42,004 bases of DNA. Source: CAZYBG01 sp964645155 (GTDB lineage: Bacteria > Pseudomonadota > Alphaproteobacteria > Rhodobacterales > Rhodobacteraceae). The stretch's first letter is position 1. The number at the start of each line of letters is the position of its first letter. The stretch covers positions 1-42,004 of the forward strand of contig CAZYBG010000024.1 in NCBI GenBank assembly GCA_964645155.1, written 5' to 3'. The position numbers and the translations under genes are program-made. The notes under the pieces are model-generated. The model had not been told where the DNA came from, ran no database searches, and saw nothing but the letters and a program-made list of their open reading frames with translations. Below are positions 1 to 8,953 of the stretch, one piece after another.

Positions 1-643
1 TGCCGACGCCGAACCCGCCGATATCGGTATAGAGCATGGCGGACCAGCGCGGCGACAAGGCGAAGCGCGCGCGCGCGCCGATGATCGGGTCGGTGAGCGA
101 GCGGGTCGGCGAGGCGCTGAGGCCGCCGCCCGCCGCCTGCACGTCGGCCTCGAGCTCGAACCGGCGCAAGCCCGCGAAGACATCGACCGCCTGCGTCGGC
201 CGTGCCAGCGCCCGGTAGCCCGCCGCCAGGGTCAGGACGGACTGCGTCAGCGTGCCCTCGGCCGGGATGTCGCCGGGCAGCACCCCTTCGCGCGAGCTCT
301 GGACCCGGCTGATGTCGCCGAGGATCACGAAGCGCCCGCGTTCGGCCCCGAACGACAGAAAGAACGCGCTGTCGAGGTCCTCGAGGATGTCCGAGAAGCT
401 CTGGTCGAAGGAGAGTGTCGGCGCGCCGGTGAAGGGGCGGATGTCGCCGCCCATGCCTGAGGCCCAGACATAGGGCGTCACCGTGAAGCGCCAGGCCGAT
501 GCCCCGCCCGCCTCCGGCGGCGCGGCGACGGCGGGCTCGGCCGCTTCCTCCTGCGGACCGGCGGCCTGCGCGGGCAGTGCGGCGAGGAGCGGGCCGGAGA
601 GGGCCAGGGCCAGAACGGCGGTGTGCGCTGCGGTTCGGATCAC
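1..643 (-). CDS. Outer-membrane beta-barrel protein, 3' end cut by window edge
   Basis: About 214 codons are visible and the C-terminus lies beyond base 1. The start is a GTG whose bases overlap the stop of the upstream amidohydrolase (GTGA), which implies translational coupling. A hydrophobic signal peptide (about residues 5-28, ending near AQAAG) is followed by a mature protein beginning with the block TPYVWASGMGGDIRPF, then DQSFSDILEDLDSAFF and, near the cut end, SPRWSAMLYTDIGGFGVG. Alternating polar and aromatic strands ending in turns suggest a barrel in the outer membrane. The protein is clearly paralogous to the one at 29953-30762, which has the same blocks in the same order. Substrate or role is unknown. 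The context suggests a partner for the exported amidohydrolase, for example as a porin-like entry route; that is inference. Confidence 0.8.
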   Translation of the reverse strand, partial: MIRTAAHTAVLALALSGPLLAALPAQAAGPQEEAAEPAVAAPPEAGGASAWRFTVTPYVWASGMGGDIRPFTGAPTLSFDQSFSDILEDLDSAFFLSFGAERGRFVILGDISRVQSSREGVLPGDIPAEGTLTQSVLTLAAGYRALARPTQAVDVFAGLRRFELEADVQAAGGGLSASPTRSLTDPIIGARARFALSPRWSAMLYTDIGGFGVG

Positions 644-2103
644 GCCAGTGCCTCCTTGAAGATGCGGCCACCCTTCATGATGAGCCGGAGCGTGGTATCG
701 GGCGTCTCCAGCCAGCCGAGGCCGCCTTCCGGGTCGCCGTCGACGACCAGAAGGTCGGCCAGCGCGCCTTCGGCGATCACGCCGAGCCGGCCGTCATACG
801 GCGCCCGCGGCCCCGAAAGCGCCAGGAGCTCGCCCGCCGCGCCGGTGGCGAGGCGCAGCGCGTCGAGCGGCGGCATGTAGCGGGCGAACTTCGCCAGCTG
901 CCGCCCCATCCTCGCGACGCCGGCGGCGTTGAACAGCGTGTCGGTGCCGAAGCTCATCTTGACCGGATAGGTCCGGCTGAGCGCGAAGGCGCGCTCGGTT
1001 CCGACCGCGACCTCCTGCTGCTTGGCCTGCGAGCGCGGATCGGATTTGGGATTCGCATCCTCGTCGGCGAAGAACGGCTGGATCGACCACCAGACGCCCG
1101 CATCGGCCATGCGGCGCACGGTGTCCTCGTCGGCAAGCTGGCCATGCTCGATCGACTTCACGCCGGCCTCGATGCAGCGCAGGATGCCGACCGGGGTGTA
1201 GACATGGGCGCAGACATAGGTGCCCCAGTCCTCGGCCGCCTGCACGGCGGCGCGCATCTCGTCCGGCGTGTACTGCACGGTGTCGAGCGGATCGTAGAGC
1301 GAGGAGACGCCGCCGCCGGCCATGATCTTGATCTGGCTCGCGCCCTTCATCAGCTGCTCGCGCGTGCGGCGCAGCACCTCGGGCACGCCGTCGGCGATGA
1401 CGTTGACGCCCTCGGCCTCGACCCGGTTCGCCGGCGAGTTGCCCATGCGGGGAAGCTCGGACAGCATCCGGAAATCGCCATGCCCCGAGGTCTGCGACAG
1501 CGCCGCGCCCGAGGGGAAGACGCGCGGCCCGGCCATGATCCCGCGGTCGATCGCCAGCTTCAGGCCGAAGGCGGGCCCGCCCACGTCGCGCACCGTCGTG
1601 AAGCCCTGCATCAGCATCTGCCCGGCGACCTGGCCCGAGACCAGGTGGATGAAGGCCGGATCGCCGGAAAGCGCGACAAGCTCGCTGATGCCGGCGAGGG
1701 TGAGGTGGCCGTGCGACTCGATCAGCCCGGGGATCACCGCGCGGCCGCCGCAGTCGATGATCTCGGCCTCGGCCGGTCCCTGTCCCGCGGGCGGCATCGC
1801 GGCGATCCGCTCGCCCTCGATCAGGATGTCGCGCCCGTCCTGCATGGACAGCTCGGTGCCGTTGAAGAAGCGCAGGTTGCTCAGCAGGATCGGCCGCCCC
1901 GGCGTCTGCGCCCGCACCTCGCGGGGGGCGAGGCCGAAGCCCGCGAACAGCCCCAGCACGGCGGCGGTCCCGCCCAGGAACTCCCGCCGGCGAAGGTCGG
2001 CCTCGAGGCGCGCATAGGCGGCCATCGTCTGCGGCGCGCCGCACAGGCAGGGGTCAAGACCGGCAAGCCGCGCGGTGGCGAGGTCGTCGCAGGCAACGCA
2101 CAT
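640..2103 (-). CDS. Tat-exported metal-dependent amidohydrolase (imidazolonepropionase / Xaa-Pro dipeptidase-like)
   Basis: This 487-residue protein of the amidohydrolase superfamily should hydrolyse a C-N bond with a metal centre. All expected ligands are visible: H131 and H133 (ESHGHLTL), K259 (QIKIMAGGG, the likely carboxylated lysine), H300 (CAHVYT), H320 (SIEHGQ) and D388 (FGTDTL). A twin-arginine signal (RRREFLGG, residues 38-45, then a hydrophobic stretch to about A66) indicates folded export to the periplasm. Unusually, about 37 residues precede the Tat motif and hold four cysteines (C2, C5, C19, C21). The start is supported by GGGAGG 5-10 bases upstream; Met27 has no such site. It overlaps the following barrel gene by four bases. 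The exact substrate (dipeptide, imide or other amide) cannot be told. Confidence 0.88.
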   Translation of the reverse strand: MCVACDDLATARLAGLDPCLCGAPQTMAAYARLEADLRRREFLGGTAAVLGLFAGFGLAPREVRAQTPGRPILLSNLRFFNGTELSMQDGRDILIEGERIAAMPPAGQGPAEAEIIDCGGRAVIPGLIESHGHLTLAGISELVALSGDPAFIHLVSGQVAGQMLMQGFTTVRDVGGPAFGLKLAIDRGIMAGPRVFPSGAALSQTSGHGDFRMLSELPRMGNSPANRVEAEGVNVIADGVPEVLRRTREQLMKGASQIKIMAGGGVSSLYDPLDTVQYTPDEMRAAVQAAEDWGTYVCAHVYTPVGILRCIEAGVKSIEHGQLADEDTVRRMADAGVWWSIQPFFADEDANPKSDPRSQAKQQEVAVGTERAFALSRTYPVKMSFGTDTLFNAAGVARMGRQLAKFARYMPPLDALRLATGAAGELLALSGPRAPYDGRLGVIAEGALADLLVVDGDPEGGLGWLETPDTTLRLIMKGGRIFKEALA

Positions 2104-2188
2104 GACGGCCTCCCTATCAAAGCAGCGACAGCGCCGGGCGTCTTGGGGGCGATCCCCCTGCGGTCGCGCAATGCCACGCCATGACAGG

Positions 2189-2216
2189 AGGTTACCGACA
2201 CCCTCTCATGTGTCAA
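2189..2216 (-). promoter_or_regulatory. Candidate promoter with overlapping inverted repeat for the amidohydrolase operon
   Basis: Read on the minus strand, TTGACA (2211-2216) and TAACCT (2189-2194) are separated by 16 bp. An inverted repeat GACAC-N8-GTGTC (2197-2214) covers the spacer and the edge of the -35 box, as expected for a repressor site. Similar TGACAC/TGTCA elements lie upstream of the substrate-binding protein gene at 13141-13156. Confidence 0.45.
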
Positions 2217-2277
2217 ACCAGAGTTCTGGTAGATCCCGAAAAGGCGGGGCCGGCAGTGCGGGCCGCGGAAGCGCCGT

Positions 2278-3966
2278 TCAGCGCGGCACCAGCTCCTGCA
2301 GCCGGGCGATCAGCCGGGCCTCGTCGGCCGCGTCCCAGCCCGGCGGGTCGAGGACGGCGGCCCAGCCGGGGATGTAGTGCCGCGCGATGTAGTCGTGCCC
2401 GTAGCCGAGGTTCCCGAGCGCCACGGCCATGTCCACGCCCACCTGGAACAGCGTCACGACCGGCAGCCAGCGCATCTGCGGCGACAGGTCCGGCGCGCGC
2501 GGCGCCGACAGCCAGTCCGGTCGCCGGAAGGCGAGCGACCAGTCGAAGAACACGATCGGGTCGCTGCCGTATTGCAGCAGCACCATGCGGATCGGGCCCC
2601 ATGGCGCATCATGGGCCTCGAGGCCGCCGGACTGGTTCATCGAGCGGATCAGCGAGCCGTTGCCGAAGCGCGGGCGCCATGCCGGGGTGTCGGGCTGCCG
2701 CCCCGAGATGACCCTCTGCCAGAAGTCGCTGAGGTAGGGCGACCCGGCCCAGAGCGCGCCGTGGAACGGGTCACCCAGCACGTCGAGAAGCGGTACCGTC
2801 TCCTGCGAGAGGAACGCGCCGAGGCTCAGGCCGTGCAGGTAGAGCCGCGGCCGGCCGTCCCTCGGCAGGGTCGTCCAGTGGCGGTAGACGAGGTCGAAGA
2901 GGCGCTGCGCCTCTTCGATGCCGTGGGTCGGGTCGACGATCACCGAGACCGGGCTGGAGAGATAGCTGTACTGCACCGCGACCGTCGCGACATCGCCCTT
3001 CGCGATGTAGTCGAGCGCGTCCATCCCGCCGGGGTCGAGCCAGCCGGACCCCGTCGGCATCGCGACGACGAGCACGTCGCGCTCGAACCCGCCGACGCGC
3101 AGGAGTTCATCGAACGCGAGCCGGGCCCGTTCCGCAGCCGAAGGTGCGGCGTTGAGACCGACATAGACACGCAGCGGCTCGCGCGCCGGCTCGCCCCAGA
3201 ACCCGGCGATGTCGTCCGCCGTGGGGCCCGATGCGACGAAGTCGCGCCCCCAGCGGCCGAGGTCCTGCCACGCGACGAGCGACGCGGCGCTTCCCGGTTT
3301 CGCGGGGTCGGTCGGCGGCCCGAAGTCCGGCGCGATGAAGGCATCCGCCACGCGCGACGCGCCGTCGATCGCGCGGAGCGCGGAGCGCACGGCGAGGCCG
3401 TCGATGACGGCGGCGAAGATCGCGAGCGCGGCCAGAATGCCGATCAGGCCGGCAAGCCTCGGCGGCAGGACCCGCGCGCTGCGCCGGCTCCAGCCCCGGA
3501 CGACCATCAGGAAGATCCTGCCGGCAAGCAGGAGAACGGCGAAGACCGCAAGTGCCACGAGCATCACCGTCAGCGGCGCGGCGGTGTCGGCCTCCGGCAG
3601 GCCCCAGGCGGCGCGGATCGAGTTCTGCCAGCCGACGCTTGCCGACAGGGCCAGGGCGACCGCGACCGCACACCCGCCGAGGACCAGCGGCGCGCCGAGG
3701 CGGGCCACGCCCCCGGGCACCGCGCCGACCCCGAGCCAGTCGAGCAGGCGGCGGGCCAGGAACCACGCCGCATATCCGATCGAGAAGACGAGGCCGCCGA
3801 GGGCGCCCTGCAGGACCGGGCCGCGCGGGACCATCGAGGGGGTGAGCGACAGGCAGAACAGGACCGTCCCGGCCAGGACGCCGCCGACCGCGACCGCGCC
3901 GAACAGGGCATGTCGATGCCGGGTCCTGACGCGACCGGGCTGGCGGATGTCATCGGGCTTCATCAT
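2278..3966 (-). CDS. Membrane-anchored alpha/beta hydrolase (Abhydrolase_9 family)
   Basis: About 562 residues. The N-terminal half is hydrophobic, with roughly four to five membrane segments beginning at residue 20. It includes the family-typical stretch SLTPSMVPRGPVLQGALGG at the first segment boundary. The C-terminal half is a soluble hydrolase domain with a nucleophile elbow HGLSLGAF (Ser codon at 2824-2826) and the downstream blocks expected of this family (SGGLEAHDAPWGP, LGYGHDY). These fit the N-terminal membrane domain plus C-terminal alpha/beta hydrolase layout of Abhydrolase_9 proteins, whose physiological substrate is not established to my knowledge. Two adjacent ATG codons (3966 and 3963) could start it; an upstream in-frame extension would run into the divergent kinase promoter and has no family resemblance, so I reject it. 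It is a single-gene unit divergent from the FGGY kinase. Confidence 0.85.
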   Translation of the reverse strand: MMKPDDIRQPGRVRTRHRHALFGAVAVGGVLAGTVLFCLSLTPSMVPRGPVLQGALGGLVFSIGYAAWFLARRLLDWLGVGAVPGGVARLGAPLVLGGCAVAVALALSASVGWQNSIRAAWGLPEADTAAPLTVMLVALAVFAVLLLAGRIFLMVVRGWSRRSARVLPPRLAGLIGILAALAIFAAVIDGLAVRSALRAIDGASRVADAFIAPDFGPPTDPAKPGSAASLVAWQDLGRWGRDFVASGPTADDIAGFWGEPAREPLRVYVGLNAAPSAAERARLAFDELLRVGGFERDVLVVAMPTGSGWLDPGGMDALDYIAKGDVATVAVQYSYLSSPVSVIVDPTHGIEEAQRLFDLVYRHWTTLPRDGRPRLYLHGLSLGAFLSQETVPLLDVLGDPFHGALWAGSPYLSDFWQRVISGRQPDTPAWRPRFGNGSLIRSMNQSGGLEAHDAPWGPIRMVLLQYGSDPIVFFDWSLAFRRPDWLSAPRAPDLSPQMRWLPVVTLFQVGVDMAVALGNLGYGHDYIARHYIPGWAAVLDPPGWDAADEARLIARLQELVPR

Positions 3967-4095
3967 CCTGGCGATCCTGACGGTTTGCGCTGTCGTCGTC
4001 CATCCGAACGTGGACGGTGAAGTCTGGTGCAGTCCTGGCGCCCGCACCCGACGCGCCTTGGCGCGGCGGGGCGCGGCCCGGCGCCCCCCTGACTC

Positions 4096-4124
4096 TTGAG
4101 CGGCGGCGCGTCTGCGGCTAAGTG
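4096..4124 (+). promoter_or_regulatory. Candidate promoter of the FGGY kinase gene
   Basis: TTGAGC (4096-4101) and TAAGTG (4119-4124) are separated by exactly 17 bp, in the gap between divergent genes and about 25 bp before the kinase start. Confidence 0.45.
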
Positions 4125-4150
4125 CTTGGCGGGGAATGGAGCGGGGCGGC

Positions 4151-5644
4151 ATGGCTTTCGTGATCGGCATCGACGGCGGCACCGAAAGCCTGCGGGCCCA
4201 TGTCTTCGACCTTTCCGGCCGGTCGCGCGGGGTGGCGCGCGGCACCTACGAGACCCGCTTCCCCGAGCCGGGCCGCGCCGAACAGGACCCCGAGGACTGG
4301 TGGCGCGCCTGCGGCGAGGCGGTCAGGGGCGCGGTCGCCGCGGCGGGGGTGCCGCCGTCCGACATCGTGGCCCTCGCCGCCGACACGACCTCGTGCACGG
4401 TCGTCGCGCTCGACGCGGCGGGGCGCCCGCTGCGGCCCTGCCTTCTGTGGATGGATGTGCGCGCCCATGCCGAGGCGGCCGAGGTGGCCGCCAGCGGCGA
4501 CCCCGCGCTGCGGGTGAACGGCGGTGGCCGCGGGCCGGTCAGCCCGGAATGGATGATCCCCAAGGCGCTCTGGCTGATGCGGCACGAGGCGCAGCTCTTC
4601 GCGGCGGCCGCGATGGTGGGCGAGTACCAGGATTTCCTCAACCTCCGCCTCACCGGCCGGTGGTGCGGCTCGCTCAACAACCTCACGATGCGCTGGCACT
4701 ACCAGACCGATCACGGCGGCTGGCCCGACGGGTTGCTGGGCCGGCTGGACCTCGGCGCGCTGCGCGGCAAGTGGCCGGCCGAGATCGTCGCCCCGGGCGA
4801 GGTGGTGGGCGGGCTGAGCGGCGCCGCGGCCGACCATCTCGGCCTGCGCGCCGGCACGCCGGTGGTGCAGGGCGGGGCGGATGCGTTCATCGGCATGATC
4901 GGCCTCGGCGTGACCGAACCGGGCGAACTGGCGCTCATCACCGGCTCGTCGCACCTCCAGCTCGGCGTGGCGAGCCGGGCGGTGCACATGCCGGGCGTCT
5001 GGGGCACCTACATGGACTGCGTCTATCCCGGCAAGCCGATCATCGAGGGCGGGCAGACCTCGACCGGCTCGGCGATCGCGTGGTTCAAGCGCAACTTCGC
5101 GGCGGATGCCGATTTCGACGCGCTGAACGCGGCCGCCGCGGCGCTGCCGCCGGGGGCCGAGGGGCTGATCGCCGTCGATCACTTCCAGGGCAACCGCACG
5201 CCGCATACCGACGCGCTGGCGCGGGGGGCGATCACCGGCCTCACCCTCAAGCACACCCGCGACCATGTCTACCGCGCGCTGATCGAGGCGATCTGCCTCG
5301 GCACGCGGCTGATCGTCGAAAGCTTCGGCGACGCCTTCGGGGCGCGGCGGATCGTCGTCGCCGGCGGCGCGACGCGGTCGCCGTTCTGGCTCCAGGTCCA
5401 TGCCGACACGCTGGGCGTGCCGCTCGAGCTGACCGAGGAGGCGGAGGCCTGCCCGCTCGGCTCGGCGGTGCTGGCGGCGACCGGCATCGGCCGCTTCGGC
5501 TCGATCGAGGAGGGCGCCCGCGCCATGGTCCGCGTGGCGCGCACCGTCGAGCCGGACCCGGCGGCCCATGCCGCCTACGGCCCGGTCTACGACCGCTACC
5601 GCGCCGCCTACGGTGCGCTGAAGGCGCTGCGCGAGACCGCCTGA
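4151..5644 (+). CDS. FGGY-family carbohydrate kinase
   Basis: About 497 residues, the normal size for FGGY kinases, which phosphorylate sugars or polyols with ATP in the cytoplasm. The N-terminus carries the first phosphate motif (IGIDGGTESLRAHVFD). PGRAEQDPEDWWRA follows near residue 45. A C-terminal adenosine-binding block (RRIVVAGGATRSPFW) and the closing segment EACPLGSAVLAATGIG are also present. The GGTES form differs from the classical xylulokinase and glycerol kinase signatures, so the substrate is left open. An ATG at 4136 is also in frame, but GGAG ten bases before 4151 favours the later start. It is flanked by unrelated genes: a divergent hydrolase upstream and an ABC ATPase converging downstream after 27 bp. 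There is no aldolase or dehydrogenase partner in this window to name a pathway. Confidence 0.85.
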   Translation: MAFVIGIDGGTESLRAHVFDLSGRSRGVARGTYETRFPEPGRAEQDPEDWWRACGEAVRGAVAAAGVPPSDIVALAADTTSCTVVALDAAGRPLRPCLLWMDVRAHAEAAEVAASGDPALRVNGGGRGPVSPEWMIPKALWLMRHEAQLFAAAAMVGEYQDFLNLRLTGRWCGSLNNLTMRWHYQTDHGGWPDGLLGRLDLGALRGKWPAEIVAPGEVVGGLSGAAADHLGLRAGTPVVQGGADAFIGMIGLGVTEPGELALITGSSHLQLGVASRAVHMPGVWGTYMDCVYPGKPIIEGGQTSTGSAIAWFKRNFAADADFDALNAAAAALPPGAEGLIAVDHFQGNRTPHTDALARGAITGLTLKHTRDHVYRALIEAICLGTRLIVESFGDAFGARRIVVAGGATRSPFWLQVHADTLGVPLELTEEAEACPLGSAVLAATGIGRFGSIEEGARAMVRVARTVEPDPAAHAAYGPVYDRYRAAYGALKALRETA

Positions 5645-5671
5645 CCGGGCGGGTCCCTGCGGCCGGACCCG

Positions 5672-6676
5672 TCAGCCGGAAAGCGGGTGGTGGCAGGCGG
5701 CCGCGGTCGCCCCCCGCGCGGCGAGGCCGGGCCGCGTCGTGCGGCAGATCTCCGAGGCGCGCGGGCAGCGCGGATGGAAGGCGCAGCCGGGCGGCGGGTT
5801 GGCGGGGTCGCCCACCTCGCCCGCGATCACGGTGCGCGGACGGTTGCGCGCCGCCGGGTCGGCCACCGGCGCCGCGGCGAGCAGCGCCTGCGTGTAGGGG
5901 TGCTGCGGGCGGCCGAACACATCGGCGGTCGGCCCGATCTCGACGATCCGGCCGAGATACATCACCGCCACCCGGTCGGCGATGTGCGACACCACCGAGA
6001 GGTCGTGCGCGATGAAGAGGTAGGTCAGCCCGAACTCCTCCTGCAGTTCCATCAGCAGGTTGATCGTCTGCGCCTGGACCGAGACGTCGAGCGCCGACAG
6101 CGCCTCGTCGGCGACGACGACCCGCGGGCCGGGTGCGAGCGCGCGGGCGATGCCGATCCGCTGGCGCTCGCCGCCCGAGAAGGCGTGCGGAAACCGGTTC
6201 ATCGCCTCCGAGCGCAGCCCGACCCGGGCGAGGAGCGCGGCCACCCGGTCGGCAAGCTCGCCGCGGTTCGTGACGCCGGCGTTGCGCAGCGCCTCGCCGA
6301 CGATCTCGATCACCGGCAGCCGGGGGTTGAGCGATGCCACCGGGTCCTGGAACACCATGCGCACGTCGCGCCGGTAGCGCCGGAGCGCCTCGCCCGCGAG
6401 CGCGCCGATATCGGTCTCGGACCCGTCGGCCGCGCGATAGGTCACCTGGCCGCCGGTCGGCGCCACGACCCGCAGGAGCGCGCGGCCGGTCGTCGTCTTG
6501 CCGCAGCCGCTTTCGCCGACGAGCGCCAGCGTCTCGCGCTGGCCGAGGTCGAAGCTGACCCCGTCGACCGAGCGGACGAGGGCCGCCGGGCCGCGCAGGA
6601 AGCCACCGCCCATGGGGAAGTGGACCGCCAGATCGCGGACCGACAGGATCGGCCCGGTGGTGTCGAGCGGCATCAC
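5672..6676 (-). CDS. Peptide-type ABC importer ATPase, OppF/DppF-like
   Basis: About 334 residues. It energises import as the second ATPase of the minus-strand importer. Visible are Walker A (GESGCGKTT), the Q-loop region (MVFQDPVASLNPR), the signature FSGGERQRIGIARAL, Walker B (RVVVADEALSALD) and the switch histidine (LFIAHDLSVVSHI). The C-terminal oligopeptide/dipeptide extension is also present, with its cysteine cluster (GCAFHPRCPRASEIC). The start is either GTG at 6676 or ATG at 6673; both overlap the TGA of the preceding ATPase gene, so the two are translationally coupled. It is the last gene of the operon that begins at the substrate-binding protein. Confidence 0.92.
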   Translation of the reverse strand: MMPLDTTGPILSVRDLAVHFPMGGGFLRGPAALVRSVDGVSFDLGQRETLALVGESGCGKTTTGRALLRVVAPTGGQVTYRAADGSETDIGALAGEALRRYRRDVRMVFQDPVASLNPRLPVIEIVGEALRNAGVTNRGELADRVAALLARVGLRSEAMNRFPHAFSGGERQRIGIARALAPGPRVVVADEALSALDVSVQAQTINLLMELQEEFGLTYLFIAHDLSVVSHIADRVAVMYLGRIVEIGPTADVFGRPQHPYTQALLAAAPVADPAARNRPRTVIAGEVGDPANPPPGCAFHPRCPRASEICRTTRPGLAARGATAAACHHPLSG

Positions 6677-7683
6677 GCACCCCCCGGATAGAGCGCGCAG
6701 CGCACCCGCCGGCCGGGCGCCACCTCGCGCAGGGGCGGCACGCCGGCGTCGCAGAGGCCGGGGCGGGCGAAGTCGCAGCGCGTGTTGAAGGTGCAGCCCC
6801 GGGGCCGGCGCAGCGGGTTCGGGATCATCCCGCGGATCGCCGTCACCTTGGACTTCCGCGCCACCTGCGGCCGCGGCACCGAGCCGAGAAGCGCGGCCGT
6901 GTAGGGATGGCAGGGATCGGCGAAGATGTCGCCGACCGGTCCCTCCTCGACGATGCGGCCGAGATACATGACCGCCACGCGGTCGGCGATCTCGGCCACC
7001 ACGCCGAGATCGTGGGTGATGAAGAGGACCGCCATGCCGAATTCCGCCTGCAGGCCGCGGATCAGGTCGAGGATCTGCGCCTGGGTCGTCACGTCGAGCG
7101 CGGTGGTCGGCTCGTCGGCGATCAGAAGGCGCGGCCGGCAGGCCAGCGCCATCGCGATCATCGCGCGCTGGCGCTGGCCGCCGGACAGCTGGAACGGATA
7201 GGCGTCGACCCGGCTCTCGGGCTGCGGCATTCCCACGCGGCGCAGCGCGTCGACCGCGATGGCGCGCGCTTCGGCGCGGTCGACGCCGCGGTGCAGCCGC
7301 ACGCCCTCGGCGATCTGGCCGCCGATCGTGTGCACCGGCGAAAGCGACGACATCGGCTCCTGGAAGATCATCGCCGCGGCGTCGCCCCGCACCGCGCGGG
7401 CGACCGGTCCCTTCGGGTCGATGCCCGCCATGTCGACGACGCTGCCGTCGGGGCGCAGGAGCCGGATCTCGCCCGCCTCGATCCGCGCGATCGACGGCAG
7501 CAGCCGCAGGATCGCGCGGGCGGTGACCGACTTGCCCGACCCCGACTCGCCCACGAGGCAGAGCGTCTCGCCCGCGCGGATCGTCAGGTCGGCGCCGTCG
7601 ACCGCGGGGACGTGCCCGTCGAGGGTGGAGAACACGATGCGCAGGTCGCGCATGGCGAGGACGGGGGGGTCAGATACGGTCAT
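6673..7683 (-). CDS. Peptide-type ABC importer ATPase, OppD/DppD-like
   Basis: About 336 residues and the first of two separate ATPase subunits. It has Walker A (GESGSGKS), MIFQEPMSSLSPVHTIG, the signature LSGGQRQRAMIAMALA, Walker B (LLIADEPTTALD), the H-loop (LFITHDLGVVAEI) and the C-terminal cysteine extension (GCTFNTRCDFARPGLC). The ATG at 7683 overlaps the end of the MFS gene by 14 bases. Longer upstream frames only shadow the MFS gene. No strong ribosome binding site precedes the start, consistent with coupled translation. Domain content and gene order place it in the importer together with 8943-10109 and 10106-11092. Confidence 0.92.
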   Translation of the reverse strand: MTVSDPPVLAMRDLRIVFSTLDGHVPAVDGADLTIRAGETLCLVGESGSGKSVTARAILRLLPSIARIEAGEIRLLRPDGSVVDMAGIDPKGPVARAVRGDAAAMIFQEPMSSLSPVHTIGGQIAEGVRLHRGVDRAEARAIAVDALRRVGMPQPESRVDAYPFQLSGGQRQRAMIAMALACRPRLLIADEPTTALDVTTQAQILDLIRGLQAEFGMAVLFITHDLGVVAEIADRVAVMYLGRIVEEGPVGDIFADPCHPYTAALLGSVPRPQVARKSKVTAIRGMIPNPLRRPRGCTFNTRCDFARPGLCDAGVPPLREVAPGRRVRCALYPGGA

Positions 7684-8953
7684 CGTCGAGGGGGGTCCGG
7701 AGCGGTTCGGGATCGGCATCGGCGAAGCGGCGCGTGTCGATGGTGCGCAGCGGCCGCCCGGCGAGCGCGAGCGTGGCAAGCACCGCCGCGCCGGCGAGGG
7801 CGAAGGCGGAGGCGAGGCCGAGCCGCTCGGCCAGCAGGCCGAGAGACAGGCCGCCCAGCGCCCCGCCCGCATGCAGGACCAGGCCATAGAGCCCGAGGAC
7901 GCGGCCGCGGACATGGGCCGGCGCGGCCAGCTGCATCAGCGTCTGGACCGAGGCCGCGCGCAGGATCGAGGCGAAGCCCATGCCGGCGGCGAGGCCGAGC
8001 GCGACGGCCGCCACACCGGCATGGGGGATCGCGACCAGGCCGATCGCCAGCGCCGCGGTGACCGCGAAGGCAAGGCGCGGCAGGACGGCGATGCCCTCGC
8101 GGCCGGCAAGGTAGAGCCCGCCCGCCACCGCGCCGGCCCCCACGCTGCCGGTGATCAGCGCGATCCCGTCCGGCCCGCGGCCGAGGATCTCGTCGGCGAT
8201 AGCGGGGGCGAGGTCGAGGAACGGCCGCATCATGAACGACCCCGCCGCATGGACGACGAAGGTCGGCCAGAGCAGGTCGGACCGCCGGGCGTGGTGGAAC
8301 CCCTCGGCGAACTGCGCCAGAAGGCCAAGACCGGACGGCGTGGCGCGCGTCCCCGCCGGCAGGCCGACGACCAGCACCGCGTGGGCGAGAAGGAGGCAGG
8401 CACCGAGCACCAGCGCCACCGCGGCCCCCGCCGTCAGGATCAGCGCCGCGGCGACCGCCGGGCCGACCAGCGTGGCGAGGTTGAAGAGCGTGGACTTGAG
8501 CGCCACCGCATTCGGCAGGTCGCGCATCGGCACGAGGTCCGAGACGATCGTCTTGGTCGAGGGCTGGGCGAGGCCCGATGTCAGCCCCGCCACCGCCGCG
8601 CACAGGACGACGGCGCCCGGCGTCGCGGCGCCGGCGGCGAGCAGCGCCGCAACGGCAAGCGCCGCCGCCGCGTTCATGCCGCGGGCGAAGGCGATGAGCC
8701 AGCGGCGGTCGAGCCGGTCGGCCATGATCCCGCCCGCCAGCGTGCCGAGGACCGAGGGGCCGAGCAGCGCGAAGGAGAGCACGCCGAGCCAGGCGGCCGA
8801 TCCGGTCATCTCCCACAGGACCCAGCCGAAGACGGTCCGCTTGATCCATTCGCCCAGCGCCGCCGCCGCCGTTCCGGCGAGATGCCTCGCGAACGGCGGC
8901 GTCGTCGCGATGCGGCCGATCCGGCCGAAGCGGGCGGCGAGGTCAGTCGGCAT
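7670..8953 (-). CDS. Major facilitator superfamily transporter inside the ABC importer operon
   Basis: This 427-residue protein is strongly hydrophobic throughout with about 12 predicted membrane segments. The loop GGIMADRLDRRW (about residue 75) is the MFS motif-A equivalent between segments 2 and 3, and HVRGRVLGLYGL is its counterpart in the second half. The pattern is that of the EntS-like MFS_3 exporter group, which moves small molecules out of the cell by proton exchange; the substrate is unknown. It overlaps the permease gene upstream by 11 bases and the ATPase gene downstream by 14 bases, so it is cotranscribed and probably cotranslated with an importer. That position is unusual. It may export a breakdown product or protect against the imported compound; this is inference. 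Confidence 0.88.
   Translation of the reverse strand: MPTDLAARFGRIGRIATTPPFARHLAGTAAAALGEWIKRTVFGWVLWEMTGSAAWLGVLSFALLGPSVLGTLAGGIMADRLDRRWLIAFARGMNAAAALAVAALLAAGAATPGAVVLCAAVAGLTSGLAQPSTKTIVSDLVPMRDLPNAVALKSTLFNLATLVGPAVAAALILTAGAAVALVLGACLLLAHAVLVVGLPAGTRATPSGLGLLAQFAEGFHHARRSDLLWPTFVVHAAGSFMMRPFLDLAPAIADEILGRGPDGIALITGSVGAGAVAGGLYLAGREGIAVLPRLAFAVTAALAIGLVAIPHAGVAAVALGLAAGMGFASILRAASVQTLMQLAAPAHVRGRVLGLYGLVLHAGGALGGLSLGLLAERLGLASAFALAGAAVLATLALAGRPLRTIDTRRFADADPEPLRTPLDDDRI

Noticed and set aside
499..2184. A 561-codon plus-strand frame opposite the amidohydrolase
   Set aside because: It is an antisense shadow caused by high GC. The minus-strand frame has complete catalytic motifs.
2278..4245. 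A 93-residue N-terminal extension of the membrane-anchored hydrolase
   Set aside because: It would cover the divergent kinase start and promoter and has no membrane or family features. ATG 3966/3963 fits the first helix.
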